A DNA stretch of 64,000 nucleotides from Halorubrum hochsteinianum (GTDB lineage Archaea > Halobacteriota > Halobacteria > Halobacteriales > Haloferacaceae), in NCBI RefSeq assembly GCF_023702125.1, contig NZ_CP098415.1, forward strand, positions 1,178,001-1,242,000. Direction: 5' to 3'. Below the pieces are notes generated by a model that worked only from the letters and a program-made list of their open reading frames with translations, ran no database searches and was not told where the DNA came from. Of this stretch, positions 27,780 to 36,717 are shown piece by piece. Position 1 is the stretch's first letter, and each line of letters begins with the position of its first letter. The position numbers were made by a program, and so were the translations under genes.

Positions 27780-29630
27780 ATGGCCCTCGACCTCCTCCCC
27801 GCGTGGCCGGCGGTCGGCTCGCTCGCGGGCGGGGCGGGGGCGCTCGCGCTCGCGTGGGCGATCCGCGAACACCGCGGTCGCCCGGGCGTCGACTGGTTCC
27901 TCGGCGTGTTCGCCGCGCAGACGACGTGGTGTTGCTCCTACGGGGTCGGACTGCTCGTCGCCGACCCGACGCTCCGCGCCGCGCTGGAGGCGACGATGTG
28001 GCTCGGCGTGATCTGGACCGGGATCGCGTTCCTCGGCTTCGCCCTGGAGTACACCGGCCGAAGCGACGTCGTCCGCAGCCGCCTGTTCGCGGGGATCGTC
28101 GGGTTCGGACTCCTCTCCTCGGCGCTCGTCGCCACGAACTCCCTCCACGGTGCCCTCTGGACCCGATTCGCCCGAGACCCGGCCTTCGGCGTCGAGACCG
28201 TCTCGTACGCCTTCGGGCCGTGGGCGTACCTCACGGTCGCCGTCGAGACCGTCCTCGTCGCCAGCGCGGTCTTCCTCCTCGTCGACACGCTGCTCAGCTA
28301 CGGCCCGCTGTACCGCCGGGAGAGCGCCGCGGTCGCGCTGAGCTCGCTCCCGCCCGGGTTCGCCCTCGTCGCGTGGACGCTGCAGCTCGGCCCCGTCCCG
28401 CAGCTCCAGCTCGCGCCGCTGATGTTCGTCCCACACATGGTCCTCGACGCGTACGCGTTCAACCGCGCGGAGATGTTCGACCGGAACCCGACGACCAGCC
28501 GCGCCGCCGAGCGCACGGCGATAGACGACCTCCGGGACCCGATCGTCGCGCTCGCGCTCGACCGCCGCGTCGTCCGGCTCAACCCCGCCGCCGAGGCGGT
28601 CTTGGATGTCGACGCCGAGACCGCGCGCGACCGCCCGCTCGCCGACTTCCTGGAGCTGCCGGTGTCGATCGGCGACGAGGACCCGATCGAGTCGGACGGC
28701 GACGAGTCCGGCGTCGACGAGGACGCGGGCGGCGGCTCCCGCGAGACGGTGCGGATCGACGCCGCTTCCGGCACCGGGACGCGCACCTACGCCGTGTCGG
28801 TCTCCCGGCTGACCGATCCCAACGGGACGCACGTCGGGTACACGGTCGTCCTCTCGGACGTCACCGAGCGCGAGCGCCGCCGCCAGCAGCTTGAGGTGCT
28901 CAACCGCATTCTCCGGCATAACCTCCGGAACGACGCCGGGGTCGTCCACGGGTACGGCGAGATCCTCCGCGACCGCCTCGAGGACCCGGAGCTGCTGCGG
29001 ATGGCCGACGCCATCGAGCGGCGCGCGGGCGCGCTGGCCGCGCTCGGCGAGAAGGCCGGCACGGTCGAGCGCCTCCTCGCCGACAGCGACCCCGAGCGGA
29101 CGGACGTCCGCGACCTCCTGCGGTCGATCGTCGCGGACGCCCGCGAGCGCGACGGCGACGCGACCGTCGAACTCGACGTCGACGGCGGCGGCCTCGACGC
29201 CGCCAAACTTGACGACGTCGACCTCGACGCCGACGGCGACTGGACCACGCGCGTCAGGCCCGATGCGCTCCGCGCGGTCGTGGAGAACACGGTGGAGAAC
29301 GCCGTCGACCACCACGACGGCGAGGGGGTCGAGCGCGACGACGGCGGGACGTGGGTCCGCGCCTCGCTCCGCCGCGAGGGAGATCCGGACGACCCGGACG
29401 GCGACGCCCGGTTCGTCCTCGCCGTCGAGGACGACGGTCCCGGCATCCCGGACCACGAGGTCGAGGCGGTCGAGTCCGGACGGGAGACCGCCCTCGAACA
29501 CGGCTCGGGGCTGGGGCTATGGGTCGTCGCGTGGGGTGCCGCCGCCGTCGGGGCCGACGTGGAGTACGCCGACCGGGAGCCGCGGGGGACGCGGGTGACG
29601 GTGTCGATTCCGGTGGTCGAAGCCGAGTGA
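27780..29630 (+). CDS. Membrane sensor histidine kinase (7TM N-terminus, PAS, kinase)
   Basis: The product has 616 residues. Residues 1-230 form about seven transmembrane helices of the 7TM-type histidine-kinase sensor region. A PAS-like domain follows (ERTAIDDLRDPIVALALDRR), with an Asp-rich insertion in it. The dimerisation/phosphoacceptor helix carries the haloarchaeal H-box RILRHNLRNDAGVVHGYGEI. The ATPase domain shows the N-box VENTVENAVDHHDGEG, then DDGPGIP and the G2 box SGLGLWVVAWG. It would sense a membrane or extracellular cue. No response regulator is adjacent, as is common for haloarchaeal orphan kinases. A GTTTTAC box is about 31 nt upstream. Confidence 0.9.
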   Translation: MALDLLPAWPAVGSLAGGAGALALAWAIREHRGRPGVDWFLGVFAAQTTWCCSYGVGLLVADPTLRAALEATMWLGVIWTGIAFLGFALEYTGRSDVVRSRLFAGIVGFGLLSSALVATNSLHGALWTRFARDPAFGVETVSYAFGPWAYLTVAVETVLVASAVFLLVDTLLSYGPLYRRESAAVALSSLPPGFALVAWTLQLGPVPQLQLAPLMFVPHMVLDAYAFNRAEMFDRNPTTSRAAERTAIDDLRDPIVALALDRRVVRLNPAAEAVLDVDAETARDRPLADFLELPVSIGDEDPIESDGDESGVDEDAGGGSRETVRIDAASGTGTRTYAVSVSRLTDPNGTHVGYTVVLSDVTERERRRQQLEVLNRILRHNLRNDAGVVHGYGEILRDRLEDPELLRMADAIERRAGALAALGEKAGTVERLLADSDPERTDVRDLLRSIVADARERDGDATVELDVDGGGLDAAKLDDVDLDADGDWTTRVRPDALRAVVENTVENAVDHHDGEGVERDDGGTWVRASLRREGDPDDPDGDARFVLAVEDDGPGIPDHEVEAVESGRETALEHGSGLGLWVVAWGAAAVGADVEYADREPRGTRVTVSIPVVEAE

Positions 29631-29674
29631 ATCGGGCGGAAACCGAGACCGAAAAACCCTCGAAAACTGCCGGT

Positions 29675-30418
29675 TCAGTCGCTCTGAATGCGGGGAGCGA
29701 GCATGAATGTCACGTTCCCCAGCCCCTCGGCGAACCCGTAGTGGAGTTTGACGGGGAACTCCTCGCCGAGTTCGACGGTGACCTCGGCGTCCGAGGGGAT
29801 CGCCTTGTTCATGTCCTTGAGGTAATCGAGGCTGAAGAGGGAGTCGGCGGCCCCGGCGGTGAGCGCGATGAGGTCCTCGCGGTCGAGCTTGAGGTTCACG
29901 TCGTCGGTGTCGCCCTCGGCCTCGATGAAGAACGCCTCGTCGGCCTCGTCGACGCGGAGGCGGATGTGGTCCGAGACCATGTCGGCGGCCTTGATACCGC
30001 GGTCGAGCTGTGCGCCCTCGACGACGATCTCGGAGGCGAGATCGAGGTCCGGGATGTCCGGCTCCTGTCGGATCGAGTCGGGGTCGATGAGCGCGAGGGT
30101 GTAGCTCAGGCCGTCGATCTCGATGTGGAGCTTGCGGGTCTCCTCGTCGAGTTCGAGGTGGATCAGGTCGCCCGAGTTGGCCATCCCGGCGATGTCCTCC
30201 AACCGGGCGAGGTTGACGCCGATGACGCCGCCGTCGGCGTCGTAGGACTCGAACGCGGCCGCTTCGAGGGTGAGGTCGACCATGCCGACGTTGGCGGGGT
30301 CGACGGCGCGGATGGAGAGCTCCTCCTCGTTTAAGCGGATCTTACACTCGTCGACCAACACGCTCACCGAATCGAGCGCGTCCTGAAACGTCGACGCGCC
30401 CACGATGGCCTTGAACAT
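29675..30418 (-). CDS. pcn: DNA polymerase sliding clamp PCNA
   Basis: This 247-residue protein is the homotrimeric clamp that tethers replicative polymerases, FEN1 and ligase to DNA. It starts [20 protein letters not shown] and has the two clamp subdomains joined by the interdomain linker (about residues 118-133). The motif [17 protein letters not shown] in domain 1 and the C-terminal [12 protein letters not shown], where PIP-box partners bind, are recognisable. The length equals the archaeal norm. A TTTTTAG box is about 31 nt upstream. Confidence 0.95.
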   Translation of the reverse strand: MFKAIVGASTFQDALDSVSVLVDECKIRLNEEELSIRAVDPANVGMVDLTLEAAAFESYDADGGVIGVNLARLEDIAGMANSGDLIHLELDEETRKLHIEIDGLSYTLALIDPDSIRQEPDIPDLDLASEIVVEGAQLDRGIKAADMVSDHIRLRVDEADEAFFIEAEGDTDDVNLKLDREDLIALTAGAADSLFSLDYLKDMNKAIPSDAEVTVELGEEFPVKLHYGFAEGLGNVTFMLAPRIQSD

Positions 30419-30479
30419 ATACGTTCAGCTTGGGCGGTATCCCCTAAAAAGACACCCGATCGGGTCGGCACGGAAACGC

Positions 30480-30851
30480 TCAAAGCGAACGGATGAGGCG
30501 GCCGACGACGACCGCGAGCGTCGCGACGGTTCGCCACAGCCGGAGCCGTTCGAGCCGGTATTCGAGCGGCTCCGACTCCTCCGCGTCGTCGTCGCTCTCC
30601 CGCTCGGACTCGCGGTCGCCGACCTCGTCGCCCTCGCGCGAGTCGGGCGGCGGATCGGTGGTTCGATCCGGGCCGGCCTCCGATTCGCGGCCCGGCGGTT
30701 TTCCATCCGGTCGCCGGACGTTCGGGTCTCGCTCCGCCGGATCTCCGTCGCTCGATTTTCGGCCGCTCGGATCGTCCTCGCTCAACCCTCCGTCGGTCGG
30801 TTCCGGTTCGGCGTCATTGCCACTCGGCGTCGGCAGCGGGTCGTCGATCAT
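30480..30851 (-). CDS. Low-complexity acidic protein, hypothetical
   Basis: This encodes 123 residues. The first 90 are disordered and rich in Asp, Glu, Pro, Arg and Gly. The last 30 (YRLERLRLWRTVATLAVVVG, RLIRSL) form an amphipathic then hydrophobic helix that could be a membrane tail anchor. Overlapping plus-strand frames exist, but only this frame has haloarchaeal acidic composition. The interval is otherwise empty, and I rate this a plausible but unproven gene. Confidence 0.45.
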   Translation of the reverse strand: MIDDPLPTPSGNDAEPEPTDGGLSEDDPSGRKSSDGDPAERDPNVRRPDGKPPGRESEAGPDRTTDPPPDSREGDEVGDRESERESDDDAEESEPLEYRLERLRLWRTVATLAVVVGRLIRSL

Positions 30852-30996
30852 GGGTCGCTCCCGGCCGGGACTCCGGCCGCACGCGACGGTACGGGATTAA
30901 TTCATAAATAAACGAGCCGAACCCAAGGCGGAACTGAAACTCTCGGCGGTCGAGTCGTCGGTCCGCCGACGCGCCCGCTCGGCCGTCGCTCCGGCG

Positions 30997-32421
30997 TCAG
31001 ATCAGCGGTTCGACGAGGTCGCGTCCCGCGTCGAGCAGGTCGTCGACGGCCGCCTCGGAGTCCGCCTCCGCGTACACCCGCAGCTTCGGCTCGGTGCCGG
31101 AGGGGCGGACGAGCAGCCACGAGCCGCTCTCTAAGAGGAGTTTGAACCCGTCGAGCGTGACGACCTTCGCGACGGGCGACCCGCGGACCGACTCCGGGAT
31201 GTGGTCTTCGAGTTCGTCGAGGACGCCTTCCTTCCGGTCGTCGGGGCATTCGAGCGACACCTTCCCCGCCGCGATGCGGCCGTGCTCGCCGAGCAGGCGG
31301 TCGACGCGGGCGTCGAACGGCTCCGCGGCGTGGGTCGCGGCCGCGAGCAGCGCCATCAACACGCCGTCCTTCTCGCGGACGTGCCCGCGGACGGTGAACC
31401 CGCCCGACTCCTCGCCGCCGAACAGCGCGTCGCGCTCGCCCATCGCCCGCGCGACCCACTTGAAGCCGACCGGCGTCTCGTACACTTCCTCGCCGTGCGC
31501 CTCCGCGATGCGGTCGACGAGGAACGTCGTCGAGACCGTCCTGACGGCGGGGCCGGCGTCGGTCTCCAGCAGCCGGTCGTAGCAGGCGGAATAGAAGAGG
31601 TTCGCGTCGAGGACGCCGCGTTCGGGCGTGACGACCGCGATCCGGTCCGCGTCGCCGTCGTTGGCGACGCCGAGGTCCACGTCGCTTTCGGGATCGGTGA
31701 CGCGCTCGGCGAGCGCCTCGAGGTGTTCGGCCGAGGGCTCGGGCGAGTCGCCGCCGAAGGTCACGTCGCGGTCGCAGCGCAGGCGGACGACCTCCGCGCC
31801 GGCCGACTCAAGGAGGGCGTCCGTGACCCCCCGCCCGCTGCCGTGCATCGCGTCGTACGCCACGGTGAGCCCGGAGAGGTCGACGGCGCTCGCCGCGTCG
31901 CCGTCGCCCTCGTCGCCCCCGAGGGCCGTCCCAACCACCTCGCGGGCGGCGTCGGCGTGGTCGCTCACGAGGTCGACCCGTTCGACCGCGCCGCGCTCGG
32001 CCTCGGGCAGCAGGTCCGGTTCGGCGAGGCGGGCCTCGATGTCCTCGGTGACCTCGGGCAGCGCCGGCGCGCCGTCGTCGGGGATGAACTTCACGCCGTT
32101 GTACTCGGGCGGGTTGTGCGAGGCGGTGATCATGCACGCGCCGGCCAGCCCGCGGGCGACGATGGCGTGCGCGATGACGGGCGTCGGCGCGTCGCGCTCG
32201 GGGACGATCACGTCGAAGCCGTTCCCGGCGAGCACCTCGGCGAGGCTCTCCGCGAACCCCTCCGAGGTCTCGCGGGCGTCGTAGCCGACCGCCACGGGGG
32301 CGTCGCGGCCCGCCGCTTCGAGGTGGTCCGCGACCGCCTGTCCGACGATGCGGACGCGCTCGTCGGTGAACGTGTCGAGCGTGGCCCGCCAGCCGTCCGT
32401 GCCGAAACTGATCTGGTCCAT
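30997..32421 (-). CDS. glmM: Phosphohexomutase (phosphoglucosamine/phosphomannomutase family)
   Basis: The 474-residue enzyme belongs to the alpha-D-phosphohexomutases. It begins MDQISFGTDGWRATLDTF; an in-frame ATG nine codons upstream is an alternative. The phosphoserine loop is TASHNPPEYNGVKF, the Mg2+ loop is DGDADRIAVV, the sugar-binding loop is FGGEESGGF and the phosphate-binding loop is RPSGTEPKLRVYAE. All four conserved loops are present, so it should be active. Whether it acts on glucosamine, mannose or glucose phosphates cannot be told from sequence alone. In haloarchaea it would feed surface glycan or compatible-solute synthesis. Confidence 0.88.
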   Translation of the reverse strand: MDQISFGTDGWRATLDTFTDERVRIVGQAVADHLEAAGRDAPVAVGYDARETSEGFAESLAEVLAGNGFDVIVPERDAPTPVIAHAIVARGLAGACMITASHNPPEYNGVKFIPDDGAPALPEVTEDIEARLAEPDLLPEAERGAVERVDLVSDHADAAREVVGTALGGDEGDGDAASAVDLSGLTVAYDAMHGSGRGVTDALLESAGAEVVRLRCDRDVTFGGDSPEPSAEHLEALAERVTDPESDVDLGVANDGDADRIAVVTPERGVLDANLFYSACYDRLLETDAGPAVRTVSTTFLVDRIAEAHGEEVYETPVGFKWVARAMGERDALFGGEESGGFTVRGHVREKDGVLMALLAAATHAAEPFDARVDRLLGEHGRIAAGKVSLECPDDRKEGVLDELEDHIPESVRGSPVAKVVTLDGFKLLLESGSWLLVRPSGTEPKLRVYAEADSEAAVDDLLDAGRDLVEPLI

Positions 32422-32521
32422 GTCGGTGTCGTTGACGGCGAGGCTCATAATGCCCGGTGGCGCGAGACGACTGATCCGATCCGGTCGCTCGATACGACGC
32501 AGTTGCCGGTCGGCGAGACAC

Positions 32522-32766
32522 CCCCGAATCCCCAGTCGCTCGGCTGTACGTAACTACTGACGACCAGCCGATCGACACCGGGACCGCCTCGCGGCTGCCC
32601 CTTCGAGTCCCGTTCCCGCACCGCACAGCCCCCACCTCACGCCTCCCCAGCCTCGCCGCTCGTTCGCGGGCTCCCTCCGGTCGCCCGCAGCACTCGCGGC
32701 GTCCCTCGCGCGTGCCGTCTCGCGGTCGCCGGGGGCGACCGCTCGCGGGCACGCGCCACCGCACCG
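32522..32766 (+). repeat. Dispersed three-hairpin element, copy 2 (lacks the 5' arm of stem A)
   Basis: A degenerate head (GAATCCCCAG at 32526) and one 63-bp head/promoter unit are followed by ACCGCC joined directly to TCGCGGCTGCCCCTTCGAG. The 5' arm and loop of stem A are therefore deleted. Downstream parts are intact: CCTCACGCCTCCCCAGCCTC, stem B (GCCGC with GCGGC and GCGGGC with GCCCGC) and stem C (GCGCGTGCC with GGCACGCGC, inner CGCGGTCGCC with GGCGACCGC). No TATA-like box is at the 29-nt position. It occupies most of the 405-bp gap between glmM and the FMN reductase gene. Confidence 0.8.
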
Positions 32767-32826
32767 CGTCGAATATCAGGCGTCCGAACCGGTCCCGTTT
32801 TTGTCGCCTCGCTCCGAACCCGGCGT

Positions 32827-33393
32827 ATGACACGGATCGCCGCCATCTCCGGCAGCCGGCGGGCGGAGAGCACGACGCGGGCCGCGCTGTCGGTCGCGCT
32901 CGACGCCGCGGCCGACGCGGGCGCGGAGACGGACCTGATCGACCTCGGAGCGGTCGACCTCCCGCTGTACCACCCGAACGAGGACGCGCAGGGCGACAGC
33001 GAGGCGCTGAAGCGCCGCGTCCGCGAGGCGGACGGCGTGCTCGCGGGGACCCCCGTCTACCGCGGCTCCTACTCGTCGACGTTCAAGAACTTCCACGACT
33101 TCTGCGGCTCCGACGAGTACGCGAACACCGCGGTGGGGCTGCTCGCGACCGCGGGCGGCGGCTCCTACGGCGGCACGCTCGAACACCTCCGGTCGACGTT
33201 CCGCAACGTCCACGCGTGGACCGTCCCCCACGAGGTCGGAATCCAGGGGGCCTCCTCGGTCGTCGAGACCGGCGGGGCCGGGAGCGGGAGCGACCCGGCG
33301 GATGAGCCGCGGATTACGGACGACGATCTCCGCCGCCGCACCGAGCGGCTGGGCCGCGTCGTCGTCGAACACGCGGAGCGGCTCCGGGAGTGA
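32827..33393 (+). CDS. NADPH-dependent FMN reductase family protein
   Basis: This 188-residue flavodoxin-fold protein has the FMN phosphate loop ISGSRRAESTTRAAL near the N-terminus, the YHPNEDAQGDSEALKRRVRE segment typical of the family, and GTPVYRGSYSSTFKNF for the flavin ring. Such enzymes reduce FMN, quinones or azo compounds with NAD(P)H and may protect against oxidative stress. The start MTRIAAISGS is the family start. It stands alone between a repeat element and hjc. Confidence 0.87.
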   Translation: MTRIAAISGSRRAESTTRAALSVALDAAADAGAETDLIDLGAVDLPLYHPNEDAQGDSEALKRRVREADGVLAGTPVYRGSYSSTFKNFHDFCGSDEYANTAVGLLATAGGGSYGGTLEHLRSTFRNVHAWTVPHEVGIQGASSVVETGGAGSGSDPADEPRITDDDLRRRTERLGRVVVEHAERLRE

Positions 33394-33470
33394 GCGCCCG
33401 CTCCGCGATCCGTTCTCGCCTTCGCCCCGCGACCCGCCGGGCTTTTGCCCGGCTCGCGTCTACGACGCCC

Positions 33471-33506
33471 ATGACCGAACCGGGTGACGACGACCGTGTC
33501 CGCTAA
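33471..33506 (+). other. Mini-ORF overlapping the hjc start
   Basis: An ATG at 33471 lies about 26 nt downstream of a GCTTTTG box (33441-33447), the expected leaderless start position. It encodes only [11 protein letters not shown] before TAA and is out of frame with hjc, whose GTG start (33496) is inside it. It may be a translated leader or just coincide with the transcription start. The alternative explanation is an indel in an ATG-started hjc. Confidence 0.35.
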
Positions 33507-34035
33507 CCGGAAGGGGGACCGCCGGGAGCGCGAGCTGGTGAACGCCCTGGACGAGGCGGGGTTCGCCGTGATGCGCGCGCCGGCCAGCGGCTCCGCGACC
33601 GAGCGGGAGCTGCCGGACGTGCTCGCGGGCGACGGCGAGACGTTCTACGCCATCGAGGCGAAGTCGAGCGCGGGCGACCCCATCTACCTCACCGGCGAGG
33701 AGGTGGAGGCGCTGCTGTTCTTCGCGCGCAACTTCGGCGCGAAGGCGCGGATCGCGGTGCGGTTCGACCGCGAGGACTGGTACTTCTTCCACCCCGGCGA
33801 CCTGTACACCACCGACGCCGGCTCGTATCGGGTGAAGAAGGAGACGGCGCTGGCCGACGGCACCGACTTCCCCGAGTTCGTCGGGGAGACGGAGAAGGTG
33901 ACGCTCGGCGAGGTCGGGGGCGGCGACGCGGGCGACGCGGACGCGACCGACCCGGAGGCCGAGGAGCGCCGGACGGTACTGGAGGCGGTCCGCGACGGTC
34001 ACATGCCCGTCGAGGACGCGCTCGACGTGCTGTGA
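33496..34035 (+). CDS. hjc: Holliday junction resolvase Hjc
   Basis: This encodes 179 residues. The N-terminal 130 are the archaeal Hjc endonuclease: [20 protein letters not shown] contains the first catalytic Glu, then [16 protein letters not shown] has the Asp, and FYAIEAKSS the E-x-K pair. Hjc resolves four-way junctions in recombination. The C-terminal 50 residues are an acidic extension ([19 protein letters not shown]). No ATG is available in frame; GTG 33496 is favoured because GGTGA (33482-33486) precedes it at Shine-Dalgarno distance, and GTG 33484 is possible. rio1 follows after 40 nt on the same strand. Confidence 0.9.
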   Translation: MSANRKGDRRERELVNALDEAGFAVMRAPASGSATERELPDVLAGDGETFYAIEAKSSAGDPIYLTGEEVEALLFFARNFGAKARIAVRFDREDWYFFHPGDLYTTDAGSYRVKKETALADGTDFPEFVGETEKVTLGEVGGGDAGDADATDPEAEERRTVLEAVRDGHMPVEDALDVL

Positions 34036-34075
34036 CCCCCTCGCTTATCCCTCGCGGCGTCGAACTCGGTGACGA

Positions 34076-35065
34076 ATGAGCGAGGACTTCGGCCTGCTCG
34101 AACCCGCGGACCAGCCCGGCGACGAGTGGGAGCAGCTCGACGTCTCCGACACCGAGGCCGACCGGATCGCCCGGCGGCAGGACCGCGAGTTCGACGAGTT
34201 CCGCAAGCGGATCAAAGACACCGAGCAGTTCAAGCTGCAGGAGTCGGTGTTCGACGACGCCACGCTGGCGGCGGTGTACAAGCTGGTCCAGGACGGCTAC
34301 GTCGACGCCTTCGGCGGGCCGGTGTCGACGGGCAAGGAGGCGAGCGTCTTCGAGGCGCTCGGCGGGCAGGCGGGCGAGCGCCCGGAGCCGGGCTCGGAGG
34401 CGGCCGGCGGCGGTCCGGAGGGCGTCACGCCGGAGCGCGAGGTCGCGGTGAAGGTGTACCGGATCAACTCCTCGAACTTCCGGCAGATGCGCGAGTATCT
34501 CGAAGGGGACCCGCGGTTCGAGGGGATCGCGAGCGACAAGAAGGCGGTCGTGCTGGCGTGGACCCGCAAGGAGTTCGCGAACCTCGAACGCGCCCGGAAG
34601 GCGGGCGTCCGCGTCCCCGAGCCGATCGCGGTCCAGCGCAACGTCCTCGTGATGGAGCTGGTCGGCCACGCCGAGGAGCGCGCCCGGCGGCTGAGCGAGG
34701 TCGACGTGGAGAACCCCGAGACCGCCTACGAGGTCGTCCGCGAGTACATGCGCCGGCTCTACGGCGCGGGGCTGATCCACGGCGACCTCTCCGAGTACAA
34801 CATGATCATCCACGAGGGGGAGCTGGTGATAATCGATCTGGGGCAGGCCGTGACGGTCCATCACCCGAACGCCGGCGAGTTCCTCGCGCGCGACTGCGAG
34901 AACGTGGCGACGTTCTTCACCCGACAGGGAATCGACGTGGACCCCGACGACCTCCGCGCGTACGTGACGGAGCCGGATCCGGACCCGAGCGGCGAGCCCG
35001 AGGTGGAATCGGAGGACAACCCGACGGGGGACCCGGAGGGGGAACCGGACCGGGACGACGCTTAG
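34076..35065 (+). CDS. rio1: RIO1-type serine protein kinase/ATPase
   Basis: This 329-residue protein has the RIO1 fold: the N-terminal helix region (FDEFRKRIKDTEQFKLQESV), nucleotide loop GGPVSTGKEASVFEA, catalytic lysine in VAVKVYRINSSNF, hinge MELVG, catalytic loop LIHGDLSEYNMI and metal Asp in VIIDLGQAV. RIO kinases release factors during late small-subunit ribosome maturation. A disordered insertion of about 25 residues (Gly/Glu/Pro) lies between the nucleotide loop and the lysine, and the acidic C-tail is long. A KH-domain protein of the Pno1/Dim2 type is encoded nearby, consistent with a ribosome-biogenesis locus. Confidence 0.93.
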   Translation: MSEDFGLLEPADQPGDEWEQLDVSDTEADRIARRQDREFDEFRKRIKDTEQFKLQESVFDDATLAAVYKLVQDGYVDAFGGPVSTGKEASVFEALGGQAGERPEPGSEAAGGGPEGVTPEREVAVKVYRINSSNFRQMREYLEGDPRFEGIASDKKAVVLAWTRKEFANLERARKAGVRVPEPIAVQRNVLVMELVGHAEERARRLSEVDVENPETAYEVVREYMRRLYGAGLIHGDLSEYNMIIHEGELVIIDLGQAVTVHHPNAGEFLARDCENVATFFTRQGIDVDPDDLRAYVTEPDPDPSGEPEVESEDNPTGDPEGEPDRDDA

Positions 35066-35580
35066 ACCCGCTTGGTCCACACGTCGAGCGCGCGCGGTTC
35101 GCCGGCGACCTCGCGTTCGACCGCGTCGGTCCGCTCGAACCCCCGCGCCTCGTAGAACCGGGCACCGACCTCGTTGTCGGCGAGCGCCTCAAGCCGCACC
35201 GTCTCGATCCGGTCGGGGAGCGCGTCGAGTTCGCGGTCGAGCAGCGCCGAGCCGACCCCCTCTCCCCACCGGTCGGGATGGACGTAGATCGCCTTTATTC
35301 CGGCCTCGCGCTCGCCGACGAACGACTTCGTGTTCTCCGCGCCCCAGCGCACGTCGACGAACCCGCGGACCGTCTCGTCGACGAGGGCGATGAAGACGGC
35401 GGCGTCGTCGCCGTCGAGTCCGTCCGCCCACTCCTCGACGTCCTCGGGAGTCGGTTCGACCGTCATCGCGTCGAGCACCGAATCGGGGAGGATCCCGTCG
35501 TACGCCTCGCGCCACGACAGCCCGTGCGCCCGGATCAGCTCCCGGATCTCCGCGTCGCTCTCGGAGCGGCGAACCTCCAT
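35062..35580 (-). CDS. GNAT family N-acetyltransferase
   Basis: The 172-residue product shows the GNAT core: N-terminal strand-helix, AVFIALVDETVRGFVDVRWG, then the acetyl-CoA loop in IYVHPDRWGEGVGSALLDRE (R/Q-x-x-G-x-G/A pattern), and VGARFYEARGFERTD at the end. Substrate unknown; family members acetylate protein N-termini, amino acids or drugs. Its stop codon overlaps the rio1 stop on the opposite strand by four bases, and it is divergent from the KH-domain gene. Confidence 0.88.
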   Translation of the reverse strand: MEVRRSESDAEIRELIRAHGLSWREAYDGILPDSVLDAMTVEPTPEDVEEWADGLDGDDAAVFIALVDETVRGFVDVRWGAENTKSFVGEREAGIKAIYVHPDRWGEGVGSALLDRELDALPDRIETVRLEALADNEVGARFYEARGFERTDAVEREVAGEPRALDVWTKRV

Positions 35581-35738
35581 GTCCGCGGATCGGTGGGCGA
35601 TGTGAAAAAGCGTCCGCCGGTGTGACAGCGAGTCGCTCTCCTTGGAACGGCCCCAAATCGCTGGAGAGACCCGTTATACCGGCACACACTCGCGTCCGGC
35701 GGAACACGCTTAAAAGGCTCCGCCGGGTACTCCGTGAC

Positions 35739-36281
35739 ATGCAACACGTGACGGTTCCGCAGGACCGGATCGGCGTCGTCATCGGTGCCGGTGGCGAGAC
35801 GATGCGGGAGATCGAAGAGCGGGCGAACGTGCGGCTCGACATCGACTCGGAGTCGGGGAGCGTCTCCATCGAGGAGCGCGACGACCCGGTGGCCGCGATG
35901 GTGGCCCCGGACGTGATCAAGGCGATCGGCCGCGGCTTCAAGCCGGAGACTGCGCTGTCGATCCTCGACCACGACCTCCGGACGCTCGACCTGATCGACC
36001 TCTCCGAACACACCCGCAACGACAACGACCTTCAGCGCAAGAAGGGCCGGATCATCGGCGAGAACGGCCGGACGCGCGAGCTGATGGAGGAGCTGTCGGG
36101 CGCGAACGTCGTCGTCTACGGGTCGACGGTCGGAGCCGTGGGCCAGCCCGAGGAGCTTGAGGTCGTCCGGCGGGCGGTTGGAATGTTACTGGACGGCGCT
36201 CCCCACGGTGCGGTGTACTCCTACTTGGAGCGCATGTCGAACGAGCTCGACGACGACGTGAGCTTCAACGCGCCGCAATAG
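35739..36281 (+). CDS. KH-domain RNA-binding protein (archaeal Pno1/Dim2-like)
   Basis: This encodes 180 residues with two KH domains. The GxxG loops are VVIGAGGETMREIEE near residue 13 and RIIGENGRTRELMEE near residue 103. The pairing and spacing match the archaeal homologue of eukaryotic Pno1/Dim2, a 40S ribosome assembly factor. The start at 35739 is supported by a CTTAAAAG box centred 26 nt upstream, and the upstream in-frame extension is basic and unlike the family. Its position next to rio1 fits cooperation in small-subunit maturation. Confidence 0.9.
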   Translation: MQHVTVPQDRIGVVIGAGGETMREIEERANVRLDIDSESGSVSIEERDDPVAAMVAPDVIKAIGRGFKPETALSILDHDLRTLDLIDLSEHTRNDNDLQRKKGRIIGENGRTRELMEELSGANVVVYGSTVGAVGQPEELEVVRRAVGMLLDGAPHGAVYSYLERMSNELDDDVSFNAPQ

Positions 36282-36384
36282 GGGAGATTCGATATCGGTC
36301 ACTACGCCGTCGATATCCCCCTTCTATTGGTTTTCGCGTGATCCGTAACTGAGGATTTCACCGGACCGTACTAACAGTCGGAGC

Positions 36385-36573
36385 TCACGAATAGGTATTA
36401 AATAGAATTGCCCCAGCGAGGACGAGCGAGACTCCGAACGCGACCTGCGGCGCAATCGCAAAGAGAAACGACAGGCCGGCGATCATGAGTCCGATACCGA
36501 GAATAACGGGGACCGTTCGCCCTTCGAATACTCTCGCGGAGTCGCTTGGCTTCGGGGACCCGTCCGTCGCCAT
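36385..36573 (-). CDS. Small two-span membrane protein in an AT-rich island
   Basis: This encodes 62 residues: a polar N-terminus (MATDGSPKPSDSARVFEG), then two transmembrane helices (VPVILGIGLMIAGLSFLFAI and VAFGVSLVLAGAILF). The ATG at 36573 is 27 nt from the centre of a TTATTATAA box at about 36596-36605, strongly suggesting a leaderless transcript. DNA from about 36290 to 36720 is visibly richer in A+T than the rest of the window, and the codons follow this. Function unknown; it may be acquired. Confidence 0.65.
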   Translation of the reverse strand: MATDGSPKPSDSARVFEGRTVPVILGIGLMIAGLSFLFAIAPQVAFGVSLVLAGAILFNTYS

Positions 36574-36711
36574 ACGGGGTACGTCGACAGGACTGTTATA
36601 ATAAGTACGGGTGGCTTGAATTGAGATTAAATCAGCCACACCGCTACTCTCTCTATTCAACATGCGGTCGTAACCTCGCAAAACTAGTGAATTCCGACAC
36701 AGCCGTTTCTG

Positions 36712-36717
36712 TTTATA
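36712..36717 (+). promoter_or_regulatory. TATA-like box of element copy 3
   Basis: TTTATA begins 29 nt upstream of the CCGAAG head. The same spacing is found in copies 4 and 5, which points to transcription starting at or just before the head. Confidence 0.5.

Noticed and set aside
25654-28011. A plus-strand frame of 785 codons
   Set aside because: It is the shifted frame of the zinc-knuckle protein, MFS transporter and histidine kinase genes and is arginine-rich throughout.
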